From positions 62,001 through 126,000 of the forward strand of contig CANRHZ010000001.1 in assembly GCA_947630535.1 (NCBI GenBank): DNA of 64,000 nt, written 5' to 3'. Positions 18,746 to 28,249 of the stretch are shown here, one piece after another. This stretch comes from Candidatus Gastranaerophilales bacterium (GTDB lineage Bacteria > Cyanobacteriota > Vampirovibrionia > Gastranaerophilales > Gastranaerophilaceae). The position numbers and the translations under genes are program-made. The stretch's first letter is position 1; each line of letters opens with the position of its first letter. The notes under the pieces were generated by a model. It did no database searches. It was not told the origin of the DNA and worked only from the letters and a program-made list of their open reading frames with translations.

Positions 18746-20458
18746 TTGTCAACTAGCATAGATTATTTTGACTATATAAGAATTTCAATAGCTTCAAGCG
18801 AGAGAGTATTGAAATGGTCATACGGGGAAGTTACAAAACCCGAAACAATTAACTATCGTACATTAAAACCGGAAAGGGACGGCCTTTTTTGCGAAAGGAT
18901 ATTCGGGCCTTCCAAAGACTGGGAATGCTACTGCGGCAAATATAAAAGAGTTCGCCACAAAGGTATAATTTGCGAACGCTGCGGAGTTGAAGTTACGGAT
19001 TCTAAAGTAAGACGCCACAGAATGGGTCACATTAAATTGGCGGCTCCCGTTAGCCATATCTGGTTTTTAAAAGGTATTCCAAGTTACCTTGGACTTTTAT
19101 TGGATATGACTTTAAAAGATTTGGAGCAGGTTATATATTTCAACAACTATGTTGTTGTTGACCCCGGTGAATCGGAATTTAAAAAGCTTCAACTTTTAAC
19201 CGAAGAAGAATACGAAGATTATATACTTGAACATGAAGATTCAACACTTAAGGTAGGTATTGGTGCTGAAGTCATTAAAGAACTTTTATCCGAAATTACG
19301 TTAACCAAACTTGCCGAAGATATTAGAAGTGAACTTGATTCATCAGGCGGCTCCGTTCAAAAGAGAGCAAAATTAATCAAAAGATTAAGATTGGTTGAAT
19401 CACTAATTGAATCAAACACGGAACCTACTTGGTTTGTTATGGATGTACTGCCCGTTACACCTCCTGACCTTAGACCTATGGTACAGTTGGATGGCGGACG
19501 TTTTGCCACATCCGATTTAAATGACTTATACAGACGTGTAATCAACAGAAATAACCGTCTTGCAAGACTTCTTGAAATGGGTGCACCCGAGATAATCGTC
19601 AGAAACGAAAAAAGAATGCTTCAAGAGGCGGTTGATGCGCTTATAGATAACGGCAGACGTGGAAGAACGGTTGTAGGGCCTAATTCAAGACCTCTTAAAT
19701 CCTTATCAAACATCATAGAAGGTAAACAGGGTCGTTTCAGACAGAACTTGCTCGGTAAACGTGTTGACTACTCAGGCCGTTCCGTTATTGTTGTAGGTCC
19801 TCAGTTAAGCTTAAATCAATGCGGTTTGCCAAAAGAAATGGCTATTGAATTATTTAAGCCTTTTGTAGTTAACAAACTTATTGAAAGAGGGCTTGTACAA
19901 AACATCAAGTCGGCAAAGAAAAAGATTGAACGCTCCGAGCCCGTTGTATGGGATATATTAGAAGAAGTAGTTGACGGACATCCCGTTATGTTAAACCGTG
20001 CTCCTACGCTTCACAGGCTTGGTATTCAGGCATTTGAACCCAAACTTGTTGAAGGCAGAGCAATTCAATTGCATCCTTTGGTTTGTACCGCATTTAACGC
20101 AGACTTTGACGGTGACCAGATGGCTGTTCACGTTCCTTTGTCTATCGAAGCTCAAACCGAAGCAAGAATGCTTATGTTAGCTACAAATAACATCCTTGCT
20201 CCCGCTAACGGCAAACCGATAATTACCCCGACTCAGGATATGGTCCTCGGTATTTACTATTTAACAATACTGAAAGATCCAAATGCTCCTGTTAAAGGTT
20301 ATTTCCATAACTTTATGGATGCAATTTCGGCTCTTGAACTGGGTAAAATCAAGCTCCACGATAAAATTATCGTTAGAGATGATAAAAACGAAAGAATTGA
20401 AACCACAGCAGGAAGAATTATGTTCAACGAAACATTGAGAAAATCAATTCTTCAATAA
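18746..20458 (+). CDS. rpoC1: RNA polymerase gamma subunit (N-terminal part of split beta-prime)
   Basis: 570 residues covering the N-terminal third of beta-prime. It has the zinc ribbon [20 protein letters not shown] near residues 56-75, the switch and rudder region [19 protein letters not shown], the [18 protein letters not shown] motif and the catalytic magnesium loop [12 protein letters not shown]. It ends shortly after [14 protein letters not shown], at the point where cyanobacterial gamma also ends. The start is TTG 18746 with AAGGAGAA 5 nt upstream. rpoC2 follows after a 32-nt gap with its own ribosome binding site, so this is a genuine split and not a frameshift. The split subunit is the best taxonomic marker in the window. 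Confidence 0.97.
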   Translation: MSTSIDYFDYIRISIASSERVLKWSYGEVTKPETINYRTLKPERDGLFCERIFGPSKDWECYCGKYKRVRHKGIICERCGVEVTDSKVRRHRMGHIKLAAPVSHIWFLKGIPSYLGLLLDMTLKDLEQVIYFNNYVVVDPGESEFKKLQLLTEEEYEDYILEHEDSTLKVGIGAEVIKELLSEITLTKLAEDIRSELDSSGGSVQKRAKLIKRLRLVESLIESNTEPTWFVMDVLPVTPPDLRPMVQLDGGRFATSDLNDLYRRVINRNNRLARLLEMGAPEIIVRNEKRMLQEAVDALIDNGRRGRTVVGPNSRPLKSLSNIIEGKQGRFRQNLLGKRVDYSGRSVIVVGPQLSLNQCGLPKEMAIELFKPFVVNKLIERGLVQNIKSAKKKIERSEPVVWDILEEVVDGHPVMLNRAPTLHRLGIQAFEPKLVEGRAIQLHPLVCTAFNADFDGDQMAVHVPLSIEAQTEARMLMLATNNILAPANGKPIITPTQDMVLGIYYLTILKDPNAPVKGYFHNFMDAISALELGKIKLHDKIIVRDDKNERIETTAGRIMFNETLRKSILQ

Positions 20459-20490
20459 TAAGGTAAATAATTAAGAGGGAAATATAAAAA

Positions 20491-23400
20491 ATGACAACAT
20501 TAACTCCTGAAAAAAAGAGAAAAACAATAGACTATATTAATAATATTGTTGATAAAAAAGGATTGAATAAGCTCCTTGCTCAAGTTTATCTTGAATGGGG
20601 CGGTGCAAAAACGGCTGAACTTGCCAACAATCTTAAAAATTTGGGATACAAATACGCAACAAAAGCAGGCACGACTATTTCAATCCATGACCTTTCGGTA
20701 CCTTCAATTAAAGGTGAACTTTTAAAACAAGCACAAGAACAAATTGAAGAATCAACCCACAGATACTTAAAGGGTGAAATTACAGAAGTTGAAAGGTATA
20801 CAAAGGTTATTGACACTTGGAGCGAAACAACCGCAAAGCTAACCGATGAAGTTGTTAAAAATTTCGATAAATTAAACCCTGTATATATGATGGCATTCTC
20901 CGGTGCAAGAGGTAACTTATCTCAGGTTTCGCAACTTGTCGGAATGCGTGGTTTGATGGCTGACGCACAGGGTCAAATTATCGACTTACCGATTAAATCC
21001 AATTTTAAAGAAGGCTTATCCGTTACGGAATACATTATCTCAAGTTACGGTGCACGTAAAGGTCTTGTTGACACGGCACTTAAAACGGCAGACTCAGGGT
21101 ACTTAACAAGACGTCTTGTTGACGTTGCACAAGATGTTATTATAAGAGAAGCCGACTGTCATACGGAAAAATCAATAAAATTGACGGCTATAACAGACGG
21201 CGAAAATGTCATTGTTCCTTTAACTGACAGACTCTTGGGAAGAACGGTAGCTCAAGACATTAAAGATAAAGACGGCAATGTCATAATAACAAGAAACACA
21301 ACCATTGACAGAAATGATTTGGCAAAAATCAAGGCTCTTGACCTTCAAGAAGTTGATGTAAGGTCTACATTAACCTGCGAACTTGAATATGGTATTTGCC
21401 AAAAATGTTACGGTTGGGCAATGACAACCCAAAAGCTTGTTGATATTGGCGAAGCAATCGGTATTATCGCAGCTCAGTCAATCGGTGAACCGGGTACACA
21501 ACTTACAATGAGAACATTCCACACGGGCGGCGTATTTAAAGGTGCAGGCGCAATGAAGCATGTTATCGCTCCTTTTGACGGTGTTATTGATGATGATGTC
21601 AGAACCCGTGAAATGAGAACAAGACACGGTGATATTGTTCAAATTGCAGTTAAAGAAGCTGACGTTACAATTAAAGACGGCAAAAAACAAGAAAAACTTC
21701 ACATCCCTATGGGTGCTAAAGTTTCATTCACCAAAGGCCAACCTCTTAAAAAAGGAGATGAAATTGCAGAATACGAACCTGCTTCTAAGGGTGACGGAAG
21801 CCGTTTAACCGAAAAAGCCACAAAAGATATTACATCCGATATAGCGGGCGAAGTTGTTTTTGAGGACTTCGTCGCAGATGAAAAGAAAGACAGACAAGGA
21901 AATGTTTCAAGAACCTCAAATAAATCAGGTATTGTTTGGGTATTGGGCGGAGATGTTTACACCTTGCCTGCCGGTTCAAAAATACTTGTATCGGATAACC
22001 AACAAATTAAAAAAGGCGAAAAACTTGCCGAAACATTGATTGTATCGGAACATGGCGGTGAAGTTCGTGTTAACAACTCTCTTGAAGTGGAAGAAGTTAA
22101 ATTTGAAGGTAAAAAAATCAAAAAAATTGTTGCAGGTAAAGAATTAACAATCGTTATAGCATCAATTCAGCCTTCAAATGCCGTGTTCGAACAAACCAAA
22201 AAAGAACAAATATGGCACGTTCCAACAACTGATGAAAAATATATTGTTAAATGCCCCATAGACACAACCGTAGAAAACGGAATGATTATTGCAGAACTTA
22301 TAGATGACGAACACAAAGTTACAAGTTCCGGCGAAATCAGATACAACGGAGTTGAAGTCGGCGAAAATCAAGTAGTTACAAAGGGTGGTGAAGTAATATT
22401 CATCCCTGAAGAAATACATCAAATTTCAAAATATTCATCTCTAAAACTCGTTGAATCCGGAACCTACGTTGAGGCGGGAACAGAAGTTGTTAAAGACTTA
22501 TATACCCATATAAGCGGTATAGTTGAAATAAAAGAATTTAACGACATTATCCACGAAGTTGTTGTCCGCCCCGGCGAATTATACACTCTTGATTCAATAA
22601 ACGACCTTAAGGTTGACGAAAATGAGGTTGTTAGAGCAGGCACGGTTGTTGCAGGCAAAATAAAAGCAAAAGTTGATTCAATAGTTACAATTGTTGAAAA
22701 CGACAACGATTTGCTTGACGAGCTTGATGACTTAGACGAAGAAATAACGGAGGACACCGTTGATGAAGATTCTCTTGATAAACAACAAGTTCAAATACTG
22801 ATTAGACCTGTTCAAAGCTTTATGATTGAACCGAGAGATGTTTCAATTGAATTTGAAACAACTGATGAAGCAATTGAAATTGTTCCTTTGACCCAGCTTC
22901 AATTCAAAGACGGAGCACGTGTCAGAGGTTTGGACGGAGCCGTTCTTACAAGAACAAGTCTTGTTCTTTCAATGAGCGGATATCTTAGCCACTTAAAAGG
23001 GCTTGTTGAATTAAATAAAGAGGGCGACCTGAAGATTGTCGTTCTTGAAACCCTGATTGTAAGACGTGAACAGGATGACGCTTCAAGAACCTTGTCCTCA
23101 ATGCAAACGGAACTTTTGGTTGAAAACGGACAAATAATTGAACCAAAAACCCCCGTTACAAAAACACAGGTGCTTTCAATTGATGATTCCGTTGCGTCAA
23201 TCAAACAAAACGACAAAGAATTGAGAAGGTTGCTTCTCGTTTCACACAAAAACGAACAAGTTATAGAAATCAAAGGCAAACCAACCGTTAAAAAGGGTGA
23301 TTTTGTAAGGCTTGATTCAATTCTTTCATCCTCAGGCGATATTTCAACCTGCTCAGGACTTGTTGTAGATACCGATAAATCGTCTGTTACGGTAAGAATA

Positions 23401-24339
23401 GGCAGACCGCATTTAATCAGCCCGGGGACACTTCTTCAGGTTGAAAACAATGCCCTTATATTAAGAGGCGATCTTCTTGCAACACTGGTATTTGAAAGAC
23501 AAAAAACAGGCGATATCGTTCAAGGTTTGCCAAGAGTTGAAGAACTTCTTGAAGCAAGAAAACCTAAAGATTCAGCCATAGTTGCAGAAGAAGACGGTGT
23601 AGCCGAAATTGAAGTTGAAGATGATGTTGCAAGATTATACATAGTAAATGAAAACGGAAGAACCGAAATTAAATATCCTATAGAATCAAGCATCATAGTA
23701 TCTGACAAACAAAAGATAGAAAAAGGTCAAGCTCTAACGTCAGGTCCTCTTAATCCGCATGATGTTATCAGATTAAAAGGAACTTTTGCCGCTCAACAAT
23801 ACCTTGTTGATGAAGTACAAAGAGTATACCGTTCGCAAGGTGTTGAAATTGCTGATAAGCACGTTGAAGTTATCGTTCGCCAAATGATTAAAAAAGTTAA
23901 AGTCATTGACTCCGGTACGACAAAACTTCTTCCGGGTGAGCTTGTTGAATTAAAAGTGGTTGAAGCTGAAAATGCTAAAATCAACGAGCAAGAAGGCGGA
24001 ATTAAAGCTACCTATGAAGCGTTGCTTCTCGGCATTACAAAAGCTTCCCTTAACACGGAAAGCTTTATATCAGCCGCTTCCTTCCAGGAAACAACAAGAA
24101 TATTAACGGAAGCAGCAGTTGACGGCAAAAAAGATATGTTAAGAGGCTTAAAAGAAAATGTTATCATTGGTCGTTTAATTCCCGCAGGTACAGGGTATCA
24201 CCACCTAATCAATGCTAACGAAGAAAAAGAAAAAGAAGCCCTCCGTCGTGCTCAGCAAAAAAATCAGGCAAGGAAGCCTTCCGCTATCTTGGAAGAAATC
24301 GAAGGAATGTTCGGAACTCCCGACTTTACCATTGAATAA
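20491..24339 (+). CDS. rpoC2: RNA polymerase beta-prime subunit (C-terminal part)
   Basis: 1282 residues forming the C-terminal two thirds of beta-prime. Seen: YMMAFSGARGNLSQVSQLVGMRG (bridge-helix region preceding the trigger loop), YGARKGLVDTALKTADSGYL (trigger loop), the second zinc site CELEYGICQKCYGWA with an upstream cysteine, IGIIAAQSIGEPGTQLTMR-type trigger-loop C-terminal helix, and the C-terminal end with SFISAASFQETTRIL and the AVDGKKDMLRGLKENVIIG motif. Between them is a long beta-rich insertion (about 320-1000) of barrel-sandwich-hybrid repeats, as in the cyanobacterial beta-prime insertion (SI3). GAGGGAAA precedes the ATG. It completes the RNA polymerase operon. Confidence 0.97.
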   Translation: MTTLTPEKKRKTIDYINNIVDKKGLNKLLAQVYLEWGGAKTAELANNLKNLGYKYATKAGTTISIHDLSVPSIKGELLKQAQEQIEESTHRYLKGEITEVERYTKVIDTWSETTAKLTDEVVKNFDKLNPVYMMAFSGARGNLSQVSQLVGMRGLMADAQGQIIDLPIKSNFKEGLSVTEYIISSYGARKGLVDTALKTADSGYLTRRLVDVAQDVIIREADCHTEKSIKLTAITDGENVIVPLTDRLLGRTVAQDIKDKDGNVIITRNTTIDRNDLAKIKALDLQEVDVRSTLTCELEYGICQKCYGWAMTTQKLVDIGEAIGIIAAQSIGEPGTQLTMRTFHTGGVFKGAGAMKHVIAPFDGVIDDDVRTREMRTRHGDIVQIAVKEADVTIKDGKKQEKLHIPMGAKVSFTKGQPLKKGDEIAEYEPASKGDGSRLTEKATKDITSDIAGEVVFEDFVADEKKDRQGNVSRTSNKSGIVWVLGGDVYTLPAGSKILVSDNQQIKKGEKLAETLIVSEHGGEVRVNNSLEVEEVKFEGKKIKKIVAGKELTIVIASIQPSNAVFEQTKKEQIWHVPTTDEKYIVKCPIDTTVENGMIIAELIDDEHKVTSSGEIRYNGVEVGENQVVTKGGEVIFIPEEIHQISKYSSLKLVESGTYVEAGTEVVKDLYTHISGIVEIKEFNDIIHEVVVRPGELYTLDSINDLKVDENEVVRAGTVVAGKIKAKVDSIVTIVENDNDLLDELDDLDEEITEDTVDEDSLDKQQVQILIRPVQSFMIEPRDVSIEFETTDEAIEIVPLTQLQFKDGARVRGLDGAVLTRTSLVLSMSGYLSHLKGLVELNKEGDLKIVVLETLIVRREQDDASRTLSSMQTELLVENGQIIEPKTPVTKTQVLSIDDSVASIKQNDKELRRLLLVSHKNEQVIEIKGKPTVKKGDFVRLDSILSSSGDISTCSGLVVDTDKSSVTVRIGRPHLISPGTLLQVENNALILRGDLLATLVFERQKTGDIVQGLPRVEELLEARKPKDSAIVAEEDGVAEIEVEDDVARLYIVNENGRTEIKYPIESSIIVSDKQKIEKGQALTSGPLNPHDVIRLKGTFAAQQYLVDEVQRVYRSQGVEIADKHVEVIVRQMIKKVKVIDSGTTKLLPGELVELKVVEAENAKINEQEGGIKATYEALLLGITKASLNTESFISAASFQETTRILTEAAVDGKKDMLRGLKENVIIGRLIPAGTGYHHLINANEEKEKEALRRAQQKNQARKPSAILEEIEGMFGTPDFTIE

Positions 24340-24348
24340 GAATGCTTC

Positions 24349-24390
24349 ATGTTGCTAAGTAAACGGACTATAACAATTAGCAATCAACAT
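24349..24390 (+). other. Stem-loop after rpoC2
   Basis: ATGTTGCTAA (24349-24358) can pair with 24377-24390 as a stem with a 4-nt bulge. There is no U-run, so it is not a standard terminator; it may protect or process the 3' end of the polymerase mRNA. Confidence 0.3.
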
Positions 24391-24432
24391 AAATAAACTA
24401 AATAGCATAAGACAACAAATAAGGAATTTAAA

Positions 24433-24924
24433 ATGTTTAAACGATTTATTTTGTGCTTATGCTTTTTAGTATATGCAAACACTTTGCCCGCTTTTTGCGA
24501 TTCGGCACCGATAACGGAAAGTGAAGCAAATGAGGTTGAAAAGTTTTTTGATTCTTATGTAGATAGCGCAAATAACTATAAAGATGATCTTGTCAGCCAC
24601 TATACGGATGACGCTAAAATTGTAAGGGTTGTGATTAAGCCTGACGGCACAAAACAACCCGTCACAATCCCCATGCCAAGGTATATAAATGAATTAAAAA
24701 AAGGAAAAATTACGGCCAAACTTGTTAAATACAAAAATACTTACACAAATAAAAAATACGAAAAAATGTCGGATAGTGAATTTAAAATCAATGCAAAAAG
24801 GTTTCCTTTTAAAGATAAAACAGGGCTAAAGGCAGAATTTATTGTCATAAAGACTCCAAATGGTTTTAAAATTAAAGAAGAAAAAATGGAAACAAATGTA
24901 CAAAGGTTTTTATCTGAAAAATAA
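24433..24924 (+). CDS. Small secreted protein, possibly NTF2-like fold
   Basis: 163 residues with an N-terminal signal peptide (hydrophobic FILCLCFLVYANTL, cleavage near residue 22 after AFC or just beyond). The mature part starts with a helix (SEANEVEKFFDSYVDSAN), then LVSHYTDDAKIVRVVI and alternating beta segments ending in GFKIKEEKMET. This helix-then-sheet pattern, with a YTDDA motif, is reminiscent of SnoaL/NTF2-like proteins, but I cannot confirm it. AAGGAA precedes the ATG. It lies 93 nt after rpoC2 and may be read through from that operon; it is convergent with leuA. Confidence 0.55.
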   Translation: MFKRFILCLCFLVYANTLPAFCDSAPITESEANEVEKFFDSYVDSANNYKDDLVSHYTDDAKIVRVVIKPDGTKQPVTIPMPRYINELKKGKITAKLVKYKNTYTNKKYEKMSDSEFKINAKRFPFKDKTGLKAEFIVIKTPNGFKIKEEKMETNVQRFLSEK

Positions 24925-24925
24925 G

Positions 24926-26461
24926 TTATTTCGAAGCTTTTTCTTTATAGATGATATTTAGCGCATTAAATATGGCTTTGATGTTTGCAACGGCGGTTGA
25001 ACCGTGACGGGCTCTCCCGATAACTTCTTTACCGCAATTATCTTCAAGGTGCACGACGCTCATAGCGGTGGAGCCTGCGCCTAAAATTTCTTCATCCAGT
25101 GAACTTTGTTCATAGTGGGTTAATTTAACATCAAAACCGTTAGTCTTAAGCGCATTCAAACACGCATCAACAGGGCCGTTTCCAACACCTGTTGTTTTGT
25201 AAGGTTGATTTTTATATGTGAATTCAAACTCGAATTTACCATCATTTATGTGTCTGAAGTTTTCAAGTTTGAAATCTCCTTTTACATTAAAAGTTTCACT
25301 AAAGTATATATCAATGATTTTGCTCGTAGGCAATTCCCCGATTTTCTCTGCTGCTTCTTTTACAACGGGTTGAATTCTGATTGCTTCCTGAAGCGATATA
25401 GGATAACCCGCTCTATTGATAATTTCAAATATGGCAGTTTTTCCGGATTGGCTTGTAAAGCCGATTTTTTCATCATCACCTCTCCCGATAAGAGAAGGAT
25501 GAATGGGTCTGTATGCGCCTTTTTCCATATCTTTTGTTTTAAGGGCGCCATCCTGATGAATGCCCGAACGGTGCGCAAGAGCATCAGAACCTATTAGTGG
25601 TGCTTTTTCCCAAATTGGAACCTTAGACATCTGTGCAACGGTAAGCGCCGTTTCATATATTTTGGAAAGATTAATCGGAATCTCTATGCCTGAATTATGG
25701 AGAGCAACGGCAACTTCATAGAAATTAGTGTTTCCTGCTCTTTCGCCAAGCCCGTTAAGTGCACATTCAAGCTGAATTGCACCTGAAAAATAAGCTTCAA
25801 CGGTTGTAGCTGTAGCCATTCCAAGGTCATTATGATTGTGAACGGAAACTATTACGCTTTTATCGAGTTCGTTTATAACTCTTTCTACCATTTGAATAAA
25901 GTTTTTAGGGCGGCATCTTTCAACCGTATTAGGCAAATTAATGACCGTAGCCCCCATTTGAACTATTTCTTTTAGAGTATCAATTACAAAATCAAGATTT
26001 TCTCTGCAATCTCCAAAGTGTTCGACGGAAAATTGAACCTGGCCTTTGGGGTTTTCTTTTAAGAGGTTATCGTAAGCAAACTTAACAGACTCTGTGGCAA
26101 TTTTTCTTGCAACATCGGGGTCTTTATTTAAAACATATTTCATATGAAAAGGAGAAAGCGTTAAAAAAGTGTGCACTCTTGGAATTTTTGCATACTTGAT
26201 TGCATCAATTGCAGACACTATATCGTTTTTAGTACATCTTGCAAGCCCCGATACAACCATACTGTCAGGTGCCAATTTAGAAAGCTCAACACAAGCATTA
26301 AAATCTGTTTCGGATGATGCGGGAAAACCGACTTCGATTCCCTGAACATTTAATTCAACCAGTTTTTCAAAAATTATTTTTTTATCATCAATTAGCCATG
26401 GCTTTTTTAAAGCTTGATTTCCATCTCTTAGTGTAATATCATAGAAAAACGGTTGTTTCAT
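24926..26461 (-). CDS. leuA: 2-isopropylmalate synthase
   Basis: First committed step of leucine synthesis: condenses acetyl-CoA with 2-oxoisovalerate. 511 residues. The catalytic TIM barrel opens with DITLRDGNQAL and continues through GIEVGFPASSETDF and SVHNHNDLGMATATTVEAY (metal-binding HNH), then GLGERAGNTN. Next come the flexible subdomain (SGIHQDGALK) and a C-terminal regulatory-type domain with GNGPVDACLNAL and GAGSTAMSVVHLED, where leucine feedback would act. The KKPWLIDDKK segment after the RDGNQ motif differs from the commonest LeuA form and resembles the second LeuA type. No other leu genes are adjacent. Homocitrate or citramalate synthase are alternatives in the same family, but the regulatory domain and overall match favour LeuA. 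Confidence 0.87.
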   Translation of the reverse strand: MKQPFFYDITLRDGNQALKKPWLIDDKKIIFEKLVELNVQGIEVGFPASSETDFNACVELSKLAPDSMVVSGLARCTKNDIVSAIDAIKYAKIPRVHTFLTLSPFHMKYVLNKDPDVARKIATESVKFAYDNLLKENPKGQVQFSVEHFGDCRENLDFVIDTLKEIVQMGATVINLPNTVERCRPKNFIQMVERVINELDKSVIVSVHNHNDLGMATATTVEAYFSGAIQLECALNGLGERAGNTNFYEVAVALHNSGIEIPINLSKIYETALTVAQMSKVPIWEKAPLIGSDALAHRSGIHQDGALKTKDMEKGAYRPIHPSLIGRGDDEKIGFTSQSGKTAIFEIINRAGYPISLQEAIRIQPVVKEAAEKIGELPTSKIIDIYFSETFNVKGDFKLENFRHINDGKFEFEFTYKNQPYKTTGVGNGPVDACLNALKTNGFDVKLTHYEQSSLDEEILGAGSTAMSVVHLEDNCGKEVIGRARHGSTAVANIKAIFNALNIIYKEKASK

Positions 26462-26519
26462 ATTCGGTTAATATCCTAATTGTAATATGTTGTACAACTT
26501 AATAATATCATAAAAAGTG

Positions 26520-26548
26520 TTGACAATTTATTACTATGAATGTAATAT
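26520..26548 (+). promoter_or_regulatory. Strong sigma70-type promoter for the small membrane protein pair
   Basis: TTGACA (26520-26525), a 17-bp spacer and TAATAT (26543-26548) lie about 90 nt before the TTG start at 26637. This is the best-matching promoter in the window. Confidence 0.6.
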
Positions 26549-26636
26549 TAAAAATTGTTAATACTACCGAAGAATAACGCAATTTTTTGTTGTGTTTATA
26601 CTTAAATGACTTGTGGAAGAATAAGAAGGTTTATAT

Positions 26637-27179
26637 TTGAAAGTTTCAACAATAAACAATAATTTTTCGACTCAAAAATTCACAGGCTTTGATGCTGCGG
26701 GAGTTTTAAGAAAAGCTTCCAATATAAACAGTTGGCAGCAAAGAGCTGTGCTCGGGCTTGCTGCCATTACCCTTCAACCCATGATAGATTTAAGAAATAA
26801 AGGTGTTGATGAACAAACAAGAAAAGTTTCCGCAAACAGAAGTTTTGCAAAAGGTTTAATTGGCGCCATGACGGGTGTTGCCGTCAGAGGCGGATGTATG
26901 AAAGCCATTGAGTGCGGATTTAAAAATGAAAAACTTGCGGATAAATTCTCAAAAATAGTGTCTGAAGAAAAAACACAAGCTGCAATTCAAAAAACCAAAG
27001 ACTATATTAAAAACGGAGGCGGAGCAAAGAAATATGCTTCCATTATAGGTACTGTTATTGCAATGGGTGTTATGCTATTTACCAACTTCTTGATTGATGC
27101 ACCTTTAACAAACGCTCTTACAAACAAATTAAATAAAAAATACGAAGAAACACCCGATAGCAAAGGAGGGGCTCAATAA
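26637..27179 (+). CDS. Small membrane protein of unknown function
   Basis: 180 residues from TTG 26637 behind AAGAAGG. Polar, Asn-rich N-terminus with KFTG (14-17), then hydrophobic segments near 37-50, 71-88 and 134-153. The C-terminal segment KKYASIIG (131-138) followed by LIDAPLT (152-158) resembles a stretch in the large protein at 5900 (KKLMEVIG ... AIDLPT). Its stop shares one base with the next gene's ATG (TAATG), exactly as in the 4908-5900 pair. I do not recognise the family; it appears lineage-specific and is probably an inner-membrane protein. Confidence 0.65.
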   Translation: MKVSTINNNFSTQKFTGFDAAGVLRKASNINSWQQRAVLGLAAITLQPMIDLRNKGVDEQTRKVSANRSFAKGLIGAMTGVAVRGGCMKAIECGFKNEKLADKFSKIVSEEKTQAAIQKTKDYIKNGGGAKKYASIIGTVIAMGVMLFTNFLIDAPLTNALTNKLNKKYEETPDSKGGAQ

Positions 27180-27724
27180 TGTCATTTGCCGATAGTGCCT
27201 CCAAACTGGCAGGAAAATTCCTAAGATATTCAAAAGACCATAACGGTATGTTTTTGTTCGGGTCTGCCGCAACATGCTGGTTTATGGCATCTTTAGCTCA
27301 GACTATCGGTCTTATAACAAATAAAAAAATCGGAAAAGAAGAAAAGAAGTTTTTAGTTCCGCAAGAAATTTTAGACGGCACATTCAATATCGCAACCTAC
27401 GCAGCAGTGACGCTTCCTCTTATGGGGGCTGCAAAAATGGCTGCCGGAAAATCTTTCCCTTCTGACAAACAAGTGGTTGAAGGCGCAAAAACTATTGCCG
27501 CTATAGCAGGCGGAGTTATATCAAGCAACATTATCACTCCCTTGTTAAGAAATAAATCGGGTGTTATTGTAAAAAAAATCATGGAAGAAAAAAATATAAC
27601 TCCTCCACCCGCAAATATATATGACGGCAAAACTTTCCCCAATTTCAAACAACGTCCTATGACTATGAAATCCTATATTAATTTTACAAAAAATATGCCG
27701 ATGTCAGGCTCTCTTAAAATTTAA
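27179..27724 (+). CDS. Small membrane protein of unknown function, coupled partner
   Basis: 181 residues; ATG 27179 follows GGAGGGG. Hydrophobic segments lie near 24-45, 66-90 and 104-124, separated by a basic loop (TNKKIGKEEKKF) and a Lys-rich C-terminal tail. There is no signal peptide. It overlaps the previous gene by one base, so the two products are likely made in similar amounts and may interact. It is convergent with the short gene at 27726 with almost no gap. Function unknown. Confidence 0.65.
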   Translation: MSFADSASKLAGKFLRYSKDHNGMFLFGSAATCWFMASLAQTIGLITNKKIGKEEKKFLVPQEILDGTFNIATYAAVTLPLMGAAKMAAGKSFPSDKQVVEGAKTIAAIAGGVISSNIITPLLRNKSGVIVKKIMEEKNITPPPANIYDGKTFPNFKQRPMTMKSYINFTKNMPMSGSLKI

Positions 27725-27725
27725 A

Positions 27726-28214
27726 TTAATCTTTTGCAATATAGTTTGCTATTTCAAGAATTCTTTCGTTTAATTCGTTTTGGGATATGTTGTGCATTTT
27801 AGCAATTAGAGCCATATCTTGTTTTTCTATATATCTTTCATAAAAAATGGAAGGGTAGAGCTTTTTTGGTTTATAAACATCAAGCTCGTATAATTTTGTA
27901 AGAAGCTTATTAATATATGCCTGTTCGCTTTTAATATCGTAAAAATATCCGTTTACATCATCATATTCTTTTTTGTTATCCGATTCCATATTCTCAAACC
28001 TTTTTTCTTGTTCTTCAACTTTAAATAGCGAAGGTTTCACAAGAGATTTTAAATATTCATAAATTTCATTATCCGAATAGTTGCTATCAAAAATAAAAGA
28101 AGATTTTTTACAAATATCATTATACACCTTAGAAAAATTTTTTTCAGAGTCAGTGCAACTTTTTGTATCATATATGGCATCTAATATTTTTTGTTTTTTA
28201 TCTTGTGAATTCAA
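27726..28214 (-). CDS. Hypothetical cytoplasmic protein
   Basis: 162 residues, not recognised. It is charged, Lys/Glu/Tyr/Asn-rich and largely helical, with no signal or transmembrane segment. The C-terminal part ALIAKMHNISQNELNERI could be a helix-turn-helix-like unit, which is weak evidence for DNA binding. The start is TTG at 28214 with only a poor GAGA-type site upstream; I see no good ATG alternative. It lies 35 nt downstream of the flavoenzyme gene on the same strand and may be co-transcribed with it. Reading-frame length and lack of an alternative frame support a real gene. Confidence 0.55.
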   Translation of the reverse strand: MNSQDKKQKILDAIYDTKSCTDSEKNFSKVYNDICKKSSFIFDSNYSDNEIYEYLKSLVKPSLFKVEEQEKRFENMESDNKKEYDDVNGYFYDIKSEQAYINKLLTKLYELDVYKPKKLYPSIFYERYIEKQDMALIAKMHNISQNELNERILEIANYIAKD

Positions 28215-28249
28215 GGTTTTTCTCTTTCAATAAAGGTTATCTGTTTTTT

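Noticed and set aside
26489-26498. Palindrome GTTGTACAAC between leuA and the 26637 gene, and TTTGTACAAA upstream of ispG (63441-63450): possible shared operator
   Set aside because: The TTGTACAA core also occurs inside genes (for example in rpoC1 near 19895 and in the flavoenzyme near 29330), about as often as chance predicts in AT-rich DNA.
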